Below, piece by piece: positions 34,036 through 51,372 of a stretch of DNA of 64,000 nt (the first letter of the stretch is position 1; every line of letters begins with the position of its first letter). A model generated the notes under the pieces. The model saw nothing but the letters and a program-made list of their open reading frames with translations, was not told where the DNA came from and searched no databases. The position numbers were made by a program, and so were the translations under genes. The stretch comes from Plasmodium relictum. Its lineage: Eukaryota; Apicomplexa; Aconoidasida; Haemosporida; Plasmodiidae. The stretch covers positions 1,178,001 to 1,242,000 of the forward strand of contig NC_041691.1 in the NCBI RefSeq assembly GCF_900005765.1, written 5' to 3'.

Positions 34036-36721
34036 ATGGATCCGTTTCATGGTAAAAGTGTTGAATATAAAAAAATGCAAATATTAATATGAATGCATTT
34101 ATCTATTTTTATTATGTTATAATTTAAGTAAACCTAACAATTAAATGCATATATTGAATAAAATTTTACTTTAGTTTTTTATATTAGAATTTACATATTT
34201 ATTATTATTTTTTTTTTTTTTTTGTTTTTATACATAAATATGTTTTTATAATATATTAAAATAAAATTTTTATTATGTTACAATTTAAACAAGGTTATTC
34301 AAAAAAGGGAAGTGAAGAAAATAATTCACCACGGGATAGGTATTACAAAATTAAAAAAAAAAAAATATTCCACATTTTTGGTAGTGTCATAGTTCATGTA
34401 ATTTTTTCTTTATAAATATTTTGAAAATTTAGTGACGAAGAAAAGAGTGTTGAATTTTTAACAAAAAAAATTAGAGATTTAGAATTGCAACTTGAATATG
34501 AAATAAATCACAACGATACTGAAATATCGGAAAGGTAAAAAATTATTATAAAAAAAAGAAAGTAAAAATAAAAAGTAAATAAAAATAATAAAAAAAAATT
34601 TTTTTTTTTTCTTCCATATGTAACTTCACAAAAAAAATTTAGAGATGAAACAATTAAAAAGTTAGAAGAAAGAATAAATCAGTTGGAAAATTCTAAAAAT
34701 TCAGAAGATAAAGATGAGGCAATTTTAAATATGAGTGAGAAATTGTTGATATTATCAAATAAATACGATGCTCTTGTAAAAGAATCTAAATTACAAGAAG
34801 AAGAGTTAAAGCATTTAAAGAATAAAAAAAAGTATAGAAATGATAAAACAAATGAATTTGTTATGACTCTGAAAAGGCAGAACGAAGAATTTAAAAAAGA
34901 TTATGATATATTAAGTGAAAAATATTCTCAATTATTGAAAAAATACGATTCATTAAAAAATGTACATAATTCTTTACAAGAACAATATAATGAAAATAAA
35001 AAACAAATGGAAATTATTAGAAAGGAGAAAATAAATGAAGTAAAACTTATAGAAAATATTTCTTATAATTAAACATTAGACTAGAAAAAAGAAAAAAGAA
35101 AAAAAAGTGAAGCACCTTAATTACTAATTATTAATAATCGATTTTTACAATTTTTTTCATTTTTTTTTTTTTATAATAGGGCTTTGATGAAAACAGTGCA
35201 CTTAAGATATTAAACTTAGGGAATGTTAGAAAATTTCCATTCTTCATTTTTATTTATATACATATAAAACTATGATTATATTTGTTTTATAAAATTATAT
35301 TAAGAGATTATTGAATATTTATTTTATTTTATAATTATATCTTCACAATTATATGTGTATGTTTTTATGAAATTCATTTTTTTTTTTTTTTTACTTATGA
35401 TGAAGGATTTGTTATACAAAAGGAATATCAATAAAGGTAATGTAATATTTTTTCTTTTTTTTATGTTATATATACTAAAAATTTATCTTTTTATTCATGT
35501 AGATAAGGACGAATTGAATACATTAAAATTAGAATTAGAATATAAAGAAATGATAATACAAAAATTAATAAAAAAAAGTTTAAATGAAGGAAGAATAAAT
35601 AAGCAAAACACTGATTATAATGAGATAATAAGGAGCAATGAAGTACTCTAAAGAATATAAATAAGCATTATATTATATAATAATATACATAATCTTTTTT
35701 TTTTTTTTTGCATTTCCTTTTAGAAAAAAATAGATGAATTATATAAAAAATATTTAGATTCTCAAAGTGATAACGATAAATTAAAAGTAATAAAAGATAA
35801 AATGAATAACAACGTAAATTTAAAAAATAAAATATTATTTTATTTTTTTTTTAATAGAAACAAATTAATAATTTAAATAATGATATAAAACAGTTAAAAG
35901 AAGAAAATAGCTCTTTATTGAATACTACGGTAAGAAAAATTATAATTTCTATTTTATTATTTTCGTATGATTCCATTTTTGTTTGCTTAATCTTTCTTGG
36001 TTTCTTCTAATTTTTTTTTTTTTTTTCCTTTTAATAAGATTAAATTAAGAGATATTAAAAAAAAAGGATCTAATGATGAATTTCATATTAATCAGTAATT
36101 ACTTCAAATAATAAAACATATATATATAAAATAAATTAATTTTTTAGTTAATCATTTTATTAATGTTTGACATTAATATATTGTTAAATGTTTAAATATA
36201 TTACTGATTAATTTTTATTAATATTATATCTTTAAATATTTTTTTATTTTTAATTAAAGATTTGATGATTTGCTCAATAATCTTTTGAAAGAAAATTCTA
36301 ATTTAAATGAAGAAATTTCAAAGCAGAAGAAAAAGTAAAATTTTAAAAAAAAAAATACAAAAAGAAAAAGATTAAAAATATATTTTATTTTTTTTCCAGA
36401 CATATGGCAGATACTTACTATTTTAATAAAGAATTAGAAATGATAAAAAATGACAAGTTTAAAATAATTGAAAAATTTGACAACAAGAAAATTAAAAATA
36501 TTCCTCATTTATTCCAACCAGTAAATTTAACAGTAAATATGAAGGATGATAAAAGTGACTGTTTAGAAGAAAATCAAAATTTAAAAAACAATCTTGATAT
36601 TTGTAAGGATGATTATAATTTAATGAATTCCAGATGTAAGTTGAATAAACCTATAATTACCGATGACTTAGCTCATATTTATATTCAGGATTATATGGAA
36701 AAAGTCCAAAACAAAAAATAA
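34036..36721 (+). CDS. Multi-exon coiled-coil protein, unknown function (apparent 1-base frame break)
   Basis: Twelve exons by hand: 34036-34051, 34294-34339, 34433-34534, 34643-35039, 35180-35224, 35406-35436, 35503-35642, 35724-35813, 35858-35929, 36039-36093, 36260-36334, 36400-36721. The product (about 463 residues) starts MDPFHGYSKKGSEENNSPRD and is almost entirely heptad-like coiled coil rich in Lys, Glu, Leu and Asn. A less charged tail ends YIQDYMEKVQNKK. I do not recognise a family; centrosomal, Golgi or cytoskeletal coiled-coil proteins are possible. The junctions around exons 5 and 6 are the least certain, because one donor would be GTTAGA and one acceptor GATGAAG. In exon 10, an 8-base A run (36057-36064) puts the frame one base short. 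With nine A the whole chain, 1392 bases, is open; as written it stops in the next intron. An assembly error in the homopolymer is the likeliest cause. Confidence 0.6.
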
Positions 36722-37304
36722 AAATTTTTTTTTTTTATTAAGTTAAATACATTTATACGTTTTTTGTAAAAAATATGCAAATAATCAAAGTAATTTTAAA
36801 CTTTTTTAATAGATAACATGGAAAAAGAAAGAATATTTTAAAAAAATTAAATATTCTTCATATACTAATTAATTGAAATTAATATAAGATTATATGAAAA
36901 AAAGGAATTTTTTTTTTTTTCCTTTTTTTCTTTTAAATTTTTTTTTTTTTAGTATAATGATGCACTTTTTAAATTTTTTTGTTTTTTTTTTTTTTTTACA
37001 TTCTAAATAATATGATAAAGCATACGTCAAAGTAGAAAATACTATGAAAAATATATTTACAGCTAAAAATAGACATTATTTTGTTTATTTTGTTTTTATT
37101 ATTTTAATAATACTATATAAATTAAAAAAAAAATTTAATATTAAAGAAAAATAGTACTTACACATTTCATATTTGTTTTGAAAAAATTAACTTAAGTAAT
37201 AATTTATATATGAATTTAATTTATACTTATGAGAATAATTTTTTAGAAAATTAATATTACTGAAATTTCATAAACATATATATATAAATAATGAATTGAT
37301 AAAA
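36722..37304. other. Tandem intergenic between two coiled-coil genes
   Basis: About 580 bases with T runs at 36728-36737, 36910-36922 and 36983-36997. No supported exon or RNA. Expected to hold a 3' UTR and the promoter of the 208-residue gene. Confidence 0.5.
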
Positions 37305-37931
37305 ATGGATATTGAAATGCTTGAAGAAAAAATAAAATATATTGAAGATGAATTTGAAAAATTGAAAAAGGAAGAATCATATAAAATTGAAAAAATAAAA
37401 AATGAAATTAAATTATTAGATATGAATGTTAAGGAGTTAAAAAAAAAGAAAATTGAAAAATGCATAGAGTGTAATGATAAATCTTTTGAAAAAATAATTA
37501 AGGAAAAAAATGCTTGCAGGAAAAGAATAAAATATATAAAAGGTGTAAGAAAAGAAATATTTTTTGAATTAAAAATGTTGAAAGATAAGAAAAAAAAAGA
37601 AAAAACTAATTTACTAAGCAAAAAATTTCAATTAACACAAGTATATGAAATTGCAAATGAAATAAAGCAGAACTTTTTAGAATTAAATATTCGAAGACAA
37701 TTTTTATTTAAATCAATATTTGAAAAATTAACTAAATTTAAAAACAAATCTTTATGTTTTTTCAATAAATATTTATATATACAAAAGGAGATTAATTTAT
37801 TATTTCAATTAATCAGTAAAAATGCTTTAATAGATATTTTTGTTCTAAATAAAAATGGTTCATTTTTTCAGAACGAACTAATAAAAAATTTTCAACGCTT
37901 TTATTACGAAAATGAAAATTCTTTAATATAA
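37305..37931 (+). CDS. Small coiled-coil protein, unknown function
   Basis: Single exon, 208 residues from ATG 37305; the frame extends three codons upstream only to a TTG. The first 120 residues form a nearly continuous charged helix (MLEEKIKYIEDEFEKLKKEE onward) with one CIEC pair near residue 62. The last 90 residues are helical and more hydrophobic (KFKNKSLCFFNKYLYIQKEI), ending NFQRFYYENENSLI. The pattern of an N-terminal coiled coil and a compact C-terminal part resembles small kinetochore or centrosome subunits, but I cannot assign a family and make no functional claim. It follows the 12-exon coiled-coil gene on the same strand. Confidence 0.7.
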   Translation: MDIEMLEEKIKYIEDEFEKLKKEESYKIEKIKNEIKLLDMNVKELKKKKIEKCIECNDKSFEKIIKEKNACRKRIKYIKGVRKEIFFELKMLKDKKKKEKTNLLSKKFQLTQVYEIANEIKQNFLELNIRRQFLFKSIFEKLTKFKNKSLCFFNKYLYIQKEINLLFQLISKNALIDIFVLNKNGSFFQNELIKNFQRFYYENENSLI

Positions 37932-39266
37932 TAATAAATTTTTAAATATCTACATATTCATTTAATTTAATTTATTTATTTTTTTTTCCTTTTAATAACA
38001 AATAATTTTTATTGATTTAATTTTTTTAGAATCTGTATTAAAAAACGTTAACTCTTTTCTTTCAAAAAATGTTTGAAGTTATATTTTTTATAATAGTTCT
38101 TTTGAATTTATCTTTAATATATTTTCCTTTTTTTTTTTTTTTTTGTTATTATGTATATTTTTTTAATTTTTTTTTTATAAAATATAGAAAAAAAGAAGTA
38201 TATATTCAATGTTATTGTACAATTATATATATTTTCGATAAAATATAGTTAATCTATTTTTTTCCTTCTTAAACTGACTTTTATTCTGTTTAAAATAATA
38301 AAAAAGAAAAAACTTCGAATGAATATTTTAAAATAATTTGTCATAGTTTTAGAAGTTCCATCAAATTATAAAAAGTATCTAAATAAAAAAAAAAAAAAAT
38401 AATAAAATAATCATTTAACATATTTCAAGATAAAAAAAAAATAAGTAAAAAAATAATATATATAATGCATATGACAATCTATAACAGTACTGTTTACTAT
38501 GAGAAAGATTTTTAAATGTTTTTCTGATTAGATTTTTAAGAATAATAATTTTTTTTTTAAAAGAAATTTATATTTTACTTTTGTTTAAAAATTCAATTTT
38601 ACTTTTTACCAAATAGAAATGTTTACAAAAAAAAAAAAAAGTTTTAGAGAAGAAATATCATGAGAATATCAAAAAATATTTATAAGCTTTTTTGTTTTTA
38701 TGACTATACATTTTTTATTGTTCTTATTTATTATAATCTTAAAAAAAAAAAATTAACGTGCAAAAAAAAAAAAAAAAAAACTTTTTTCTTATATAAAACT
38801 TTATGAAAAAATTCTTAAAATAATGTTAATAGTTTTTATAAAAAAAAAAAAAAAATCTGTGTTTTTAGCTATATTATGTTTTATATATATTTACATTTTT
38901 TTTAATATATAATATTTTTAATGAAATTAAAATAAATTAATAAATATTTTATTGAATATTGTGAAATCCGTTTATTATTAATTTATTTTTTATTTATATC
39001 TTGTATTAACTATTTTAAATGTAGAAAAGCCGAACAAAAAAAAAAAAAAAAAATAAATAAACGAAACAAGTAAATAAGAAAAAATAAAAATTAGAGAAAA
39101 TATTGATTGTATAATTAATACCAAGCATATTTAATTTAATTTTATTTTATTTTTTTTAATGCATTGAAATATATTTTAAAGTGCTAGACATAATAATAAA
39201 TTGTTATTGATTTATATTTTTATTTTTTTTTTCTTCTTATATATATATATATATATATATGAATAA
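37932..39266. other. Tandem intergenic upstream of PAT1
   Basis: 1.33 kb of A/T homopolymers, for example A runs near 38629-38640, 38764-38780 and 39036-39053. It ends in a (AT)11 tract at 39239-39260 that abuts the PAT1 start. A tiny upstream frame, ATG at 39259, overlaps the PAT1 ATG. No other gene signal. Confidence 0.55.
39239..39260. repeat. (AT)11 microsatellite at the PAT1 start
   Basis: Eleven AT units ending six bases before the PAT1 ATG at 39267. The last AT plus the following G forms an upstream ATG. Confidence 0.9.
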
Positions 39267-45235
<5,969 letters not shown>

Positions 45236-46006
45236 TGAGAAGTTTTATTTAACTAAAGAGGATTGGGATATTATATCATATTATATATATGTGAAAAGAC
45301 AAAAGATAGAGAAAAAATTCAATATATTAAATTCTAAAAGGACTTTATTTTTATTTATTTATAATTAAATTATACAAAAGTTTAATTTTTAGTAACCTTT
45401 TTTTATATATATATTATAAATGTATATTAAGGAAAAAAATAGTTAATAATTAAATAGGTATATTTATGATTATAAAATATATTTTTTTTTTTTTTTTTTT
45501 TGTTTAGTGTTACTTAAATATAAATATTTAGAAAAAAAAAAAAAATAAATGAAAAAAATTAAATATATTAAATAGTTGTAAATTTTTTAAATACTAATTT
45601 ATTAACTTTATTTGTTTCATAATGAAAAAAAAAATTCATTTATTTGAATTGTTTTAATCTATATATTTCAGGAATATATATAGAAATTTTTTTTAATTTA
45701 GTATATTAAAAGTATACATATGCTTAGGAAAAAAAGCATAAAACAAAAAAAACTAATGTATTTAAAGCTATTAAAACCATTGTAATATATGACATAGTTT
45801 AATAAAAATTTTTATTTAAATTATAGAAAAATATTCAATTTATGATTGAATATGGAAAAATAAAAAGAAAAAGAAGAAAAAGATAAAAAGCAAAAATGTA
45901 TAAAACATTGATAAATTTAATTCTTAATTTTATTTAATAAAATAAACTATAAATGAAAATAAATTCATATAGTAAATTCTTACCATACATTTTCAACATA
46001 TATATA
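45236..46006. other. Convergent intergenic, PAT1 / GST 3' ends
   Basis: About 770 bases, AT-rich, with a T run at 45482-45501. No gene or RNA signal. Expected to carry both 3' UTRs. Confidence 0.5.
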
Positions 46007-46720
46007 TTAATATATACTTTCTTTTCTATTATTAATATAATTTTTAATATTAGGTATGTTACTTATAAATTCATTATGTGTTTTTAATAAAGGAAAATTT
46101 TTCAAACTATTAGGATATTTCGATTCAATATCATCATATAAATTAAATACAGCTAAATCAGCATATGTTAAATTATTGCCTACAAAATAGTTAGTATTAT
46201 TTTTTTTTAGAAGTTTTTCAAAATATCCAGACCATTTAGGTAGCTCTTCATTAAGAAATGTTGTTTCATTTTGTTTAAATAAGTTAGTATTATTAAATTT
46301 ATAATGAATATCTTGAACTCCGCAAAAAATCATATCTGCATAAAATTCATGTAATTCATTATCTCCACTTATTTTGTATTTTTTTGATAAATAACGTACT
46401 ATTGCTTGGCTTTGGGCTAAAATTAAATTATTTATTTCTAATATAGGAACTTGATTAAATGGAATTTCTTTTTCTTTTTTAAAATTTTTAAATTCAACAA
46501 ATGCATCACCATTTTCTCCAAATCTTTTATCTATATATTCAATTCCTAAATAGGCAAAAATTAATCTAATCAATTCAGCTTTCCCTCTTCAAAAAAAATA
46601 TATATATATATATATATATTCAGATATGTATATATAAAAGAAATTACGTTATATTTACTTTTTTTTTTAATATTATATTTACCTGGCATCAAAATAATAT
46701 AACACTATATTTTCTCCCAT
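46007..46720 (-). CDS. GST: Glutathione S-transferase (Plasmodium type)
   Basis: Two exons on the minus strand: 46720-46683 and 46586-46007, split by a 96-base intron inside the Arg codon of [14 protein letters not shown]. The product is 205 residues. The N-terminal thioredoxin-fold domain carries the active-site Tyr region ([12 protein letters not shown]), the cis-Pro QVPIL and the glutathione-binding [15 protein letters not shown]. The helical domain has [20 protein letters not shown]. In the P. falciparum enzyme this loop (NNTNLFKQ) drives reversible tetramer formation and hemin-linked inactivation. The N-capping motif [10 protein letters not shown] is intact. It conjugates glutathione to electrophiles and binds heme. 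Compared with the P. falciparum sequence I remember, the Asn/His-rich insert before [12 protein letters not shown] is shorter. It lies 15 kb from glutathione reductase and is divergent from a thioredoxin-fold gene. Confidence 0.97.
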
Positions 46721-48170
46721 TTTATATATATATATCTTTACTAAAATATTTACAAAAAATATTTTAAATACAAGAAGAAATATATATATAACTACAAATG
46801 TGAAAATTGTTATAGATTCGAATACAAAAAAAAAAAAAAATAAAAAATAAATAAATACTAATAAAAAAATTAATAATTTTTATATATGATAATAAATAAA
46901 AGAAAAAGCAATATTATTAATACAATGATTCTTATAAGGTTCTATGAGGAAAATGCATAAAAATAACAAAATAATAAAGCAAAAATAATAAAAAAAAAAA
47001 ATTAAATAACTATAAATTAAACAAAAGCTAAAAAATAATATTTAAAATAAATGATAAATTAGAAAAAGAAAAAAAAAAAAAAATTAAATAAAAATAATAA
47101 TAAAAGTTTTAAATTAAATTTTGTGATTGGAAAAAAAATATATATAAAAATAATATTAATATTCGTATTATAATAAAAAAAATATATATATAAAATAATA
47201 AATAAATTATTAAAAATTTATGATATCATAAGAACAAGACATAAATACTACAGATTATTTTTAAAAACGATTTTTTTTTCTTTTTTTCTAGGTAGAATAT
47301 TTAATTACAAAAAAGTTACATATTCTTAATTTATATATAATATTATTTTGTTTTACTCTTATTCTGAGGCCATATTTATATTATTTTTATTAATAAAAAT
47401 TGAAAAGAAAAAATATATATCGTTATAAAATTTCTTTTAATTCATTATTTTCCATTTGTTTAATTGTTTATTTCTCATACATATTATTTAATATTTAATA
47501 CTGTTTGATAAAAACAAAAAAAAAAAAAAAAAATTCAATTTGGTTTGTTATAAATTATTATAAACAATTCTTTCCTTTTTCTTAAATTAATTATATGTAG
47601 GTATATAAATATTGTATATACATGTATGTATATATGTATATAATACTCACCAAATTTTGATGACATACAAAAAAAAAAAAGTCCTTATTTCTTTTTTACT
47701 CTACATATTTTTCATCTTTTTAAGAATTTATAGAAAAAAAAAAAAAAAAAAGTAAAAAATTGAAAAATTAAAATTATTAAGTTACAATTTCAAATTTATA
47801 GAGCATTTTTCACTTTAACTAATCTCTCGTTGTTTCCAATAATTGTTTCTATGTTATTTTGGAAATACAAAGTTTTTAAATTCACAAAAAAATTATAAAA
47901 AAAAAAAAATCCAAAAAAATAAAATAAGCAATGAAAAAAAATAAAATAATGATATAAAAAAAATATATCAATTTAAAATAATTAAGTAAAAGAAAAATAT
48001 GAACTTGAAAAAAATATAAGTTAAATGATTATACTCATATAATTGGAAATATTAAAATTATAGAATGATATAATAAAATAATATAAAAAGCTGTATAAAA
48101 AACTTAAATACATATTAAATAAACTGAAATATAAAGAATTATAATTCCAAATTTTTTATTTTATTTCATA
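46721..48170. other. Divergent promoter region, GST / thioredoxin-like gene
   Basis: 1.45 kb between divergent starts. Strongly A-rich on the plus strand near GST (46830-47200), T-rich in the middle. A patch at about 47345-47375 contains CTGAGGCC, the only GC-rich octamer nearby, but no partner box was found. No gene is supported. Confidence 0.5.
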
Positions 48171-50430
48171 ATGATGATAATATTTCTTTTTTTTATTTTT
48201 CAATTTTTTACAATTTGTATTAAAAATGTGAATTCAGTAGGAACTTAAGAAAAATTTAATTATATTTAAAAAAAATTCTTTCAATATTATATTATATATA
48301 AAAAATCATATCACATAAGAAAATATGTATTTATAATGCATATAAATATATATATATATTATATAATTTCATTACATATATTTTTATAAATTTTTTTTTT
48401 AAGGTTTACCATAAGAGAGCATTTCCTATAAACAATATAAATGTACCAATAAATTATCAATATAATAATTACAGGAAGTAAAATAATAATTTGAAAAAAA
48501 TATAAATAATGTATTTAATTAATAATTTATTATTTTATATATATATATATCTCTTTTATCTTTATTTGGAATATATTTTACTCAATTTTACTTTATACAT
48601 ATTATTTCTTTTTTTTTTGTTTTTAAAATTTTTTCACAATTAAAATTTTTTAGGTTTGCTTATATAGACTTAAAAAAAAAAAAAATTGAAGAAAAAAAAA
48701 AAAATGGAGTAGACAACAATGTAACTATCAAGAAATGTCCACTGAGAAATATTACTTTAAAGAATTTTGTTAGTGTAACTGGAATATCGATACCGTTATT
48801 TTTAGGTAGTTTAATGATATATAGTAAAATGAAAAATGATAAAAAGAATTTAAATGAAGCAGAGAAAAATTTTGGAAAATATTTATATAAACATGAAAAT
48901 GATCAATTGATTAGAAATTATGTCGAAGAAGATAAACCCCTTAATATATATAATAAATTTAATAATATATATAATAATTTTATAACTTATTTAAATTTTT
49001 ATATGAATATAAAAAAAGTAAATACTAAGGACAACTTAAAAAATTATACAATTTTATTTTTTCATTCTTACAATGTGGATAAATTTTTACGCTCAAAAAA
49101 TATCAAGACATATGTTGATAGATTAAAAGATATTTATAAAGAGATCAATAAAAATGGCGATGTTAATATAGTATACATACCTCTTGATAACAAAATTTTA
49201 TTTAATATAAAACATTTTAATAACATGAACTGGTATAGTGTATTGTTTAATGATAAAAAACTAATCTTAAAATTAATTAAAAAGTATAATATTATGAATA
49301 TTCCAACAATGGTATTATTAGATAAAAATATGAATATAATAAATGATAATATAAATTATTTATTATTATATGAAAGTAAAGATTTTCCTTACAAAGATGT
49401 TACTAATTTTACATATATAAAATATTTATTTGATAAAAATAATAATAAATTCAGTTTAAAAGAATTAGACTCAGATTATTTATTTTTTTATTTTAACAAT
49501 GACAAAGAAAATAAAGAAGATATTCAATCCTTGTTAAAAATTAAAAAGAAATTATCAGAGAAAAATATAAAATTCGACATTGTTTTTATAAAAGATATGG
49601 AAAGAAAAAAAGAGGACAAAAATAATAACAATGTTAATAAAAGCATCGATACATCAAATAAAAAAATAAATGTACAAGAAAATACTAATGAAAACGATAA
49701 AAAAAAAATAGAAGATAATGATGATGATAATTCATTAAGCACAATCAATTTAAATGATACAGGATCAAATTATGTTAATGAAAAAAATAATTATATAGAT
49801 GATATTTATTATTTAGGAAGTTTAGAAAATAACATCATTTATAAACTTTTATTATATGACATTTTTGATATTACTTTTAAACCAGTAGGAATTTTAGTTA
49901 ATAAAAAGGGAAAAATTCTAAATAAATACATTAATATCAGTAAAAAAGATAATGAAATTGCTTCTTTTATTTTAAATAATAATAAAAGTTTAAATGAACA
50001 AATCAATGAAAAAAATTACATGTTCAAATATGAAAATATTAATAACCTAAGTAATTTAAATGTATTTGCTCCTATCTTTATTTTATTTAGTGATAAGTTA
50101 GACTTTGATTTATTAGATCAATATAACATTTTAATTGAAGAATACAATAAAAATAGAAAAGGAAAAAAAATTAACTTTTACTTCTTATATAATGAAAATA
50201 AAAAATACGAGGCTTTAAAGAAATTATGTTCTGTATATGATACAACTGAAATGGTTATATTAGATTTATTTAATCAAAAACTATTTAAAGAAAATGCAAA
50301 TAATTTTAATATTCTACAAGAAAGAGATGGAAAGAGATTAATATCTAAAGAGGATTTTTTTAATTTTATAAATAAATATTATGATGATGATTTATATTCA
50401 TCTACAATTAATTTATCTAAAGAAGTATAA
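48171..50430 (+). CDS. Signal-bearing protein with degenerate thioredoxin/nucleoredoxin-like folds
   Basis: Three exons: 48171-48236, 48404-48477, 48654-50430; 638 residues. Exon 1 encodes a hydrophobic signal peptide (MMIIFLFFIFQFFTIC). A second hydrophobic segment at about 85-105 (VSVTGISIPLFLGSLMIY) may be a membrane anchor. Residues about 177-285 look like a thioredoxin fold of the nucleoredoxin/tryparedoxin kind: strand NYTILFFHS, strand VNIVYIPLD, the NWYSVLFNDKKLILKLIKKY segment, then NIPTMVLLDKNMNII with a cis-Pro. The place where WCxxC should be reads HSYNVDKF, so no redox Cys pair exists. Two further regions (about 312-490, and 516-622 starting APIFILFSDKLD) look like additional degenerate copies, one broken by a Lys/Asn-rich insert. 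Location is probably secretory or apicoplast. Redox function is unlikely; a chaperone or scaffold role is only a guess. Confidence 0.6.
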
Positions 50431-51372
50431 TTTAATCAATTTATTATATATATATATATATATTCAATATAACTTTTAAAATTTCATAATATACTTTTTA
50501 AATTTTTATTTATAAATTTTTAATATTTTAAAAATTCACTTATAAATATACCCTTTTTTTAATTATATAATATATATTTGTATATTTATCTTATATTCAA
50601 TATATTTTTTTTTTCTATATAGATTTTATTATATAAAATACAACATTATATGAGTACTTTATTATTATATACAAAGATATTTATATCTATAAAAATTGAA
50701 AAATATATAATTTTTAATACATTATAAATATTTTTAAATATATAAAAGTTAATATAAAATTTATTTTGATTGATTTCTTTTAAGAATATATATTATATAT
50801 TTTTTTGTTATAAATTTTTTTTTCTTATTTTTTTTAATAATATAAAGTTTATTTTTAAAAAATTAAAAATTAAATACACGTTAATAATTATGACAAAATT
50901 ATTTTATTTTTTTTTTTTTCACATAACTTTTAAAATGCACATATAAAATACTAATAATAAAAATTTAAATCTAAAAAGATGTCTTTACAATTTTTGTTTT
51001 ATTCTTTTCTTTTAAATTTAAGGAAAATAATAGAATTATAAATTTTTCTTTTGTATATATATATATATGAAAATAACATATAATGTAATGTCTTTTACAT
51101 AATACTGAATATACGAAATATAGAAACAAAATTTTAAAATTAAAAATTTTAAACAAATAAAATTTCCATTAAAAATATAATTGGGTAAAAAAAAAAAAAA
51201 ATTAAATAAAAAACTTTAAAAAATGGACAAGTTTTAATTAAATGAGATGGAATAAAATCATATATACAGAAAAAAAATGAAAAGTTGTACATTCATAGTC
51301 AAATCATATGATTTAAAAAGAAAAGATATTAATAAATATATGTTTATGCATTAATATAAAATTATATAATTA
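50431..51372. other. Convergent intergenic, thioredoxin-like / Spb4 3' ends
   Basis: About 940 bases, extremely AT-rich, with a (TA)n tract at 50443-50462 and a second at 51055-51068. A 61-codon minus frame at 50971-51156 shows no family features. No gene supported. Confidence 0.5.

Noticed and set aside
35355-35651. Separate 98-residue gene
   Set aside because: Its second half is exon 7 of the coiled-coil gene with a clear TGTAG acceptor at 35498-35502; the first half is intron plus exon 6 read in another frame.
47345-47375. CTGAGGCC patch as a possible snoRNA box D
   Set aside because: No box C within about 120 bases upstream on this strand and no partner on the other strand.
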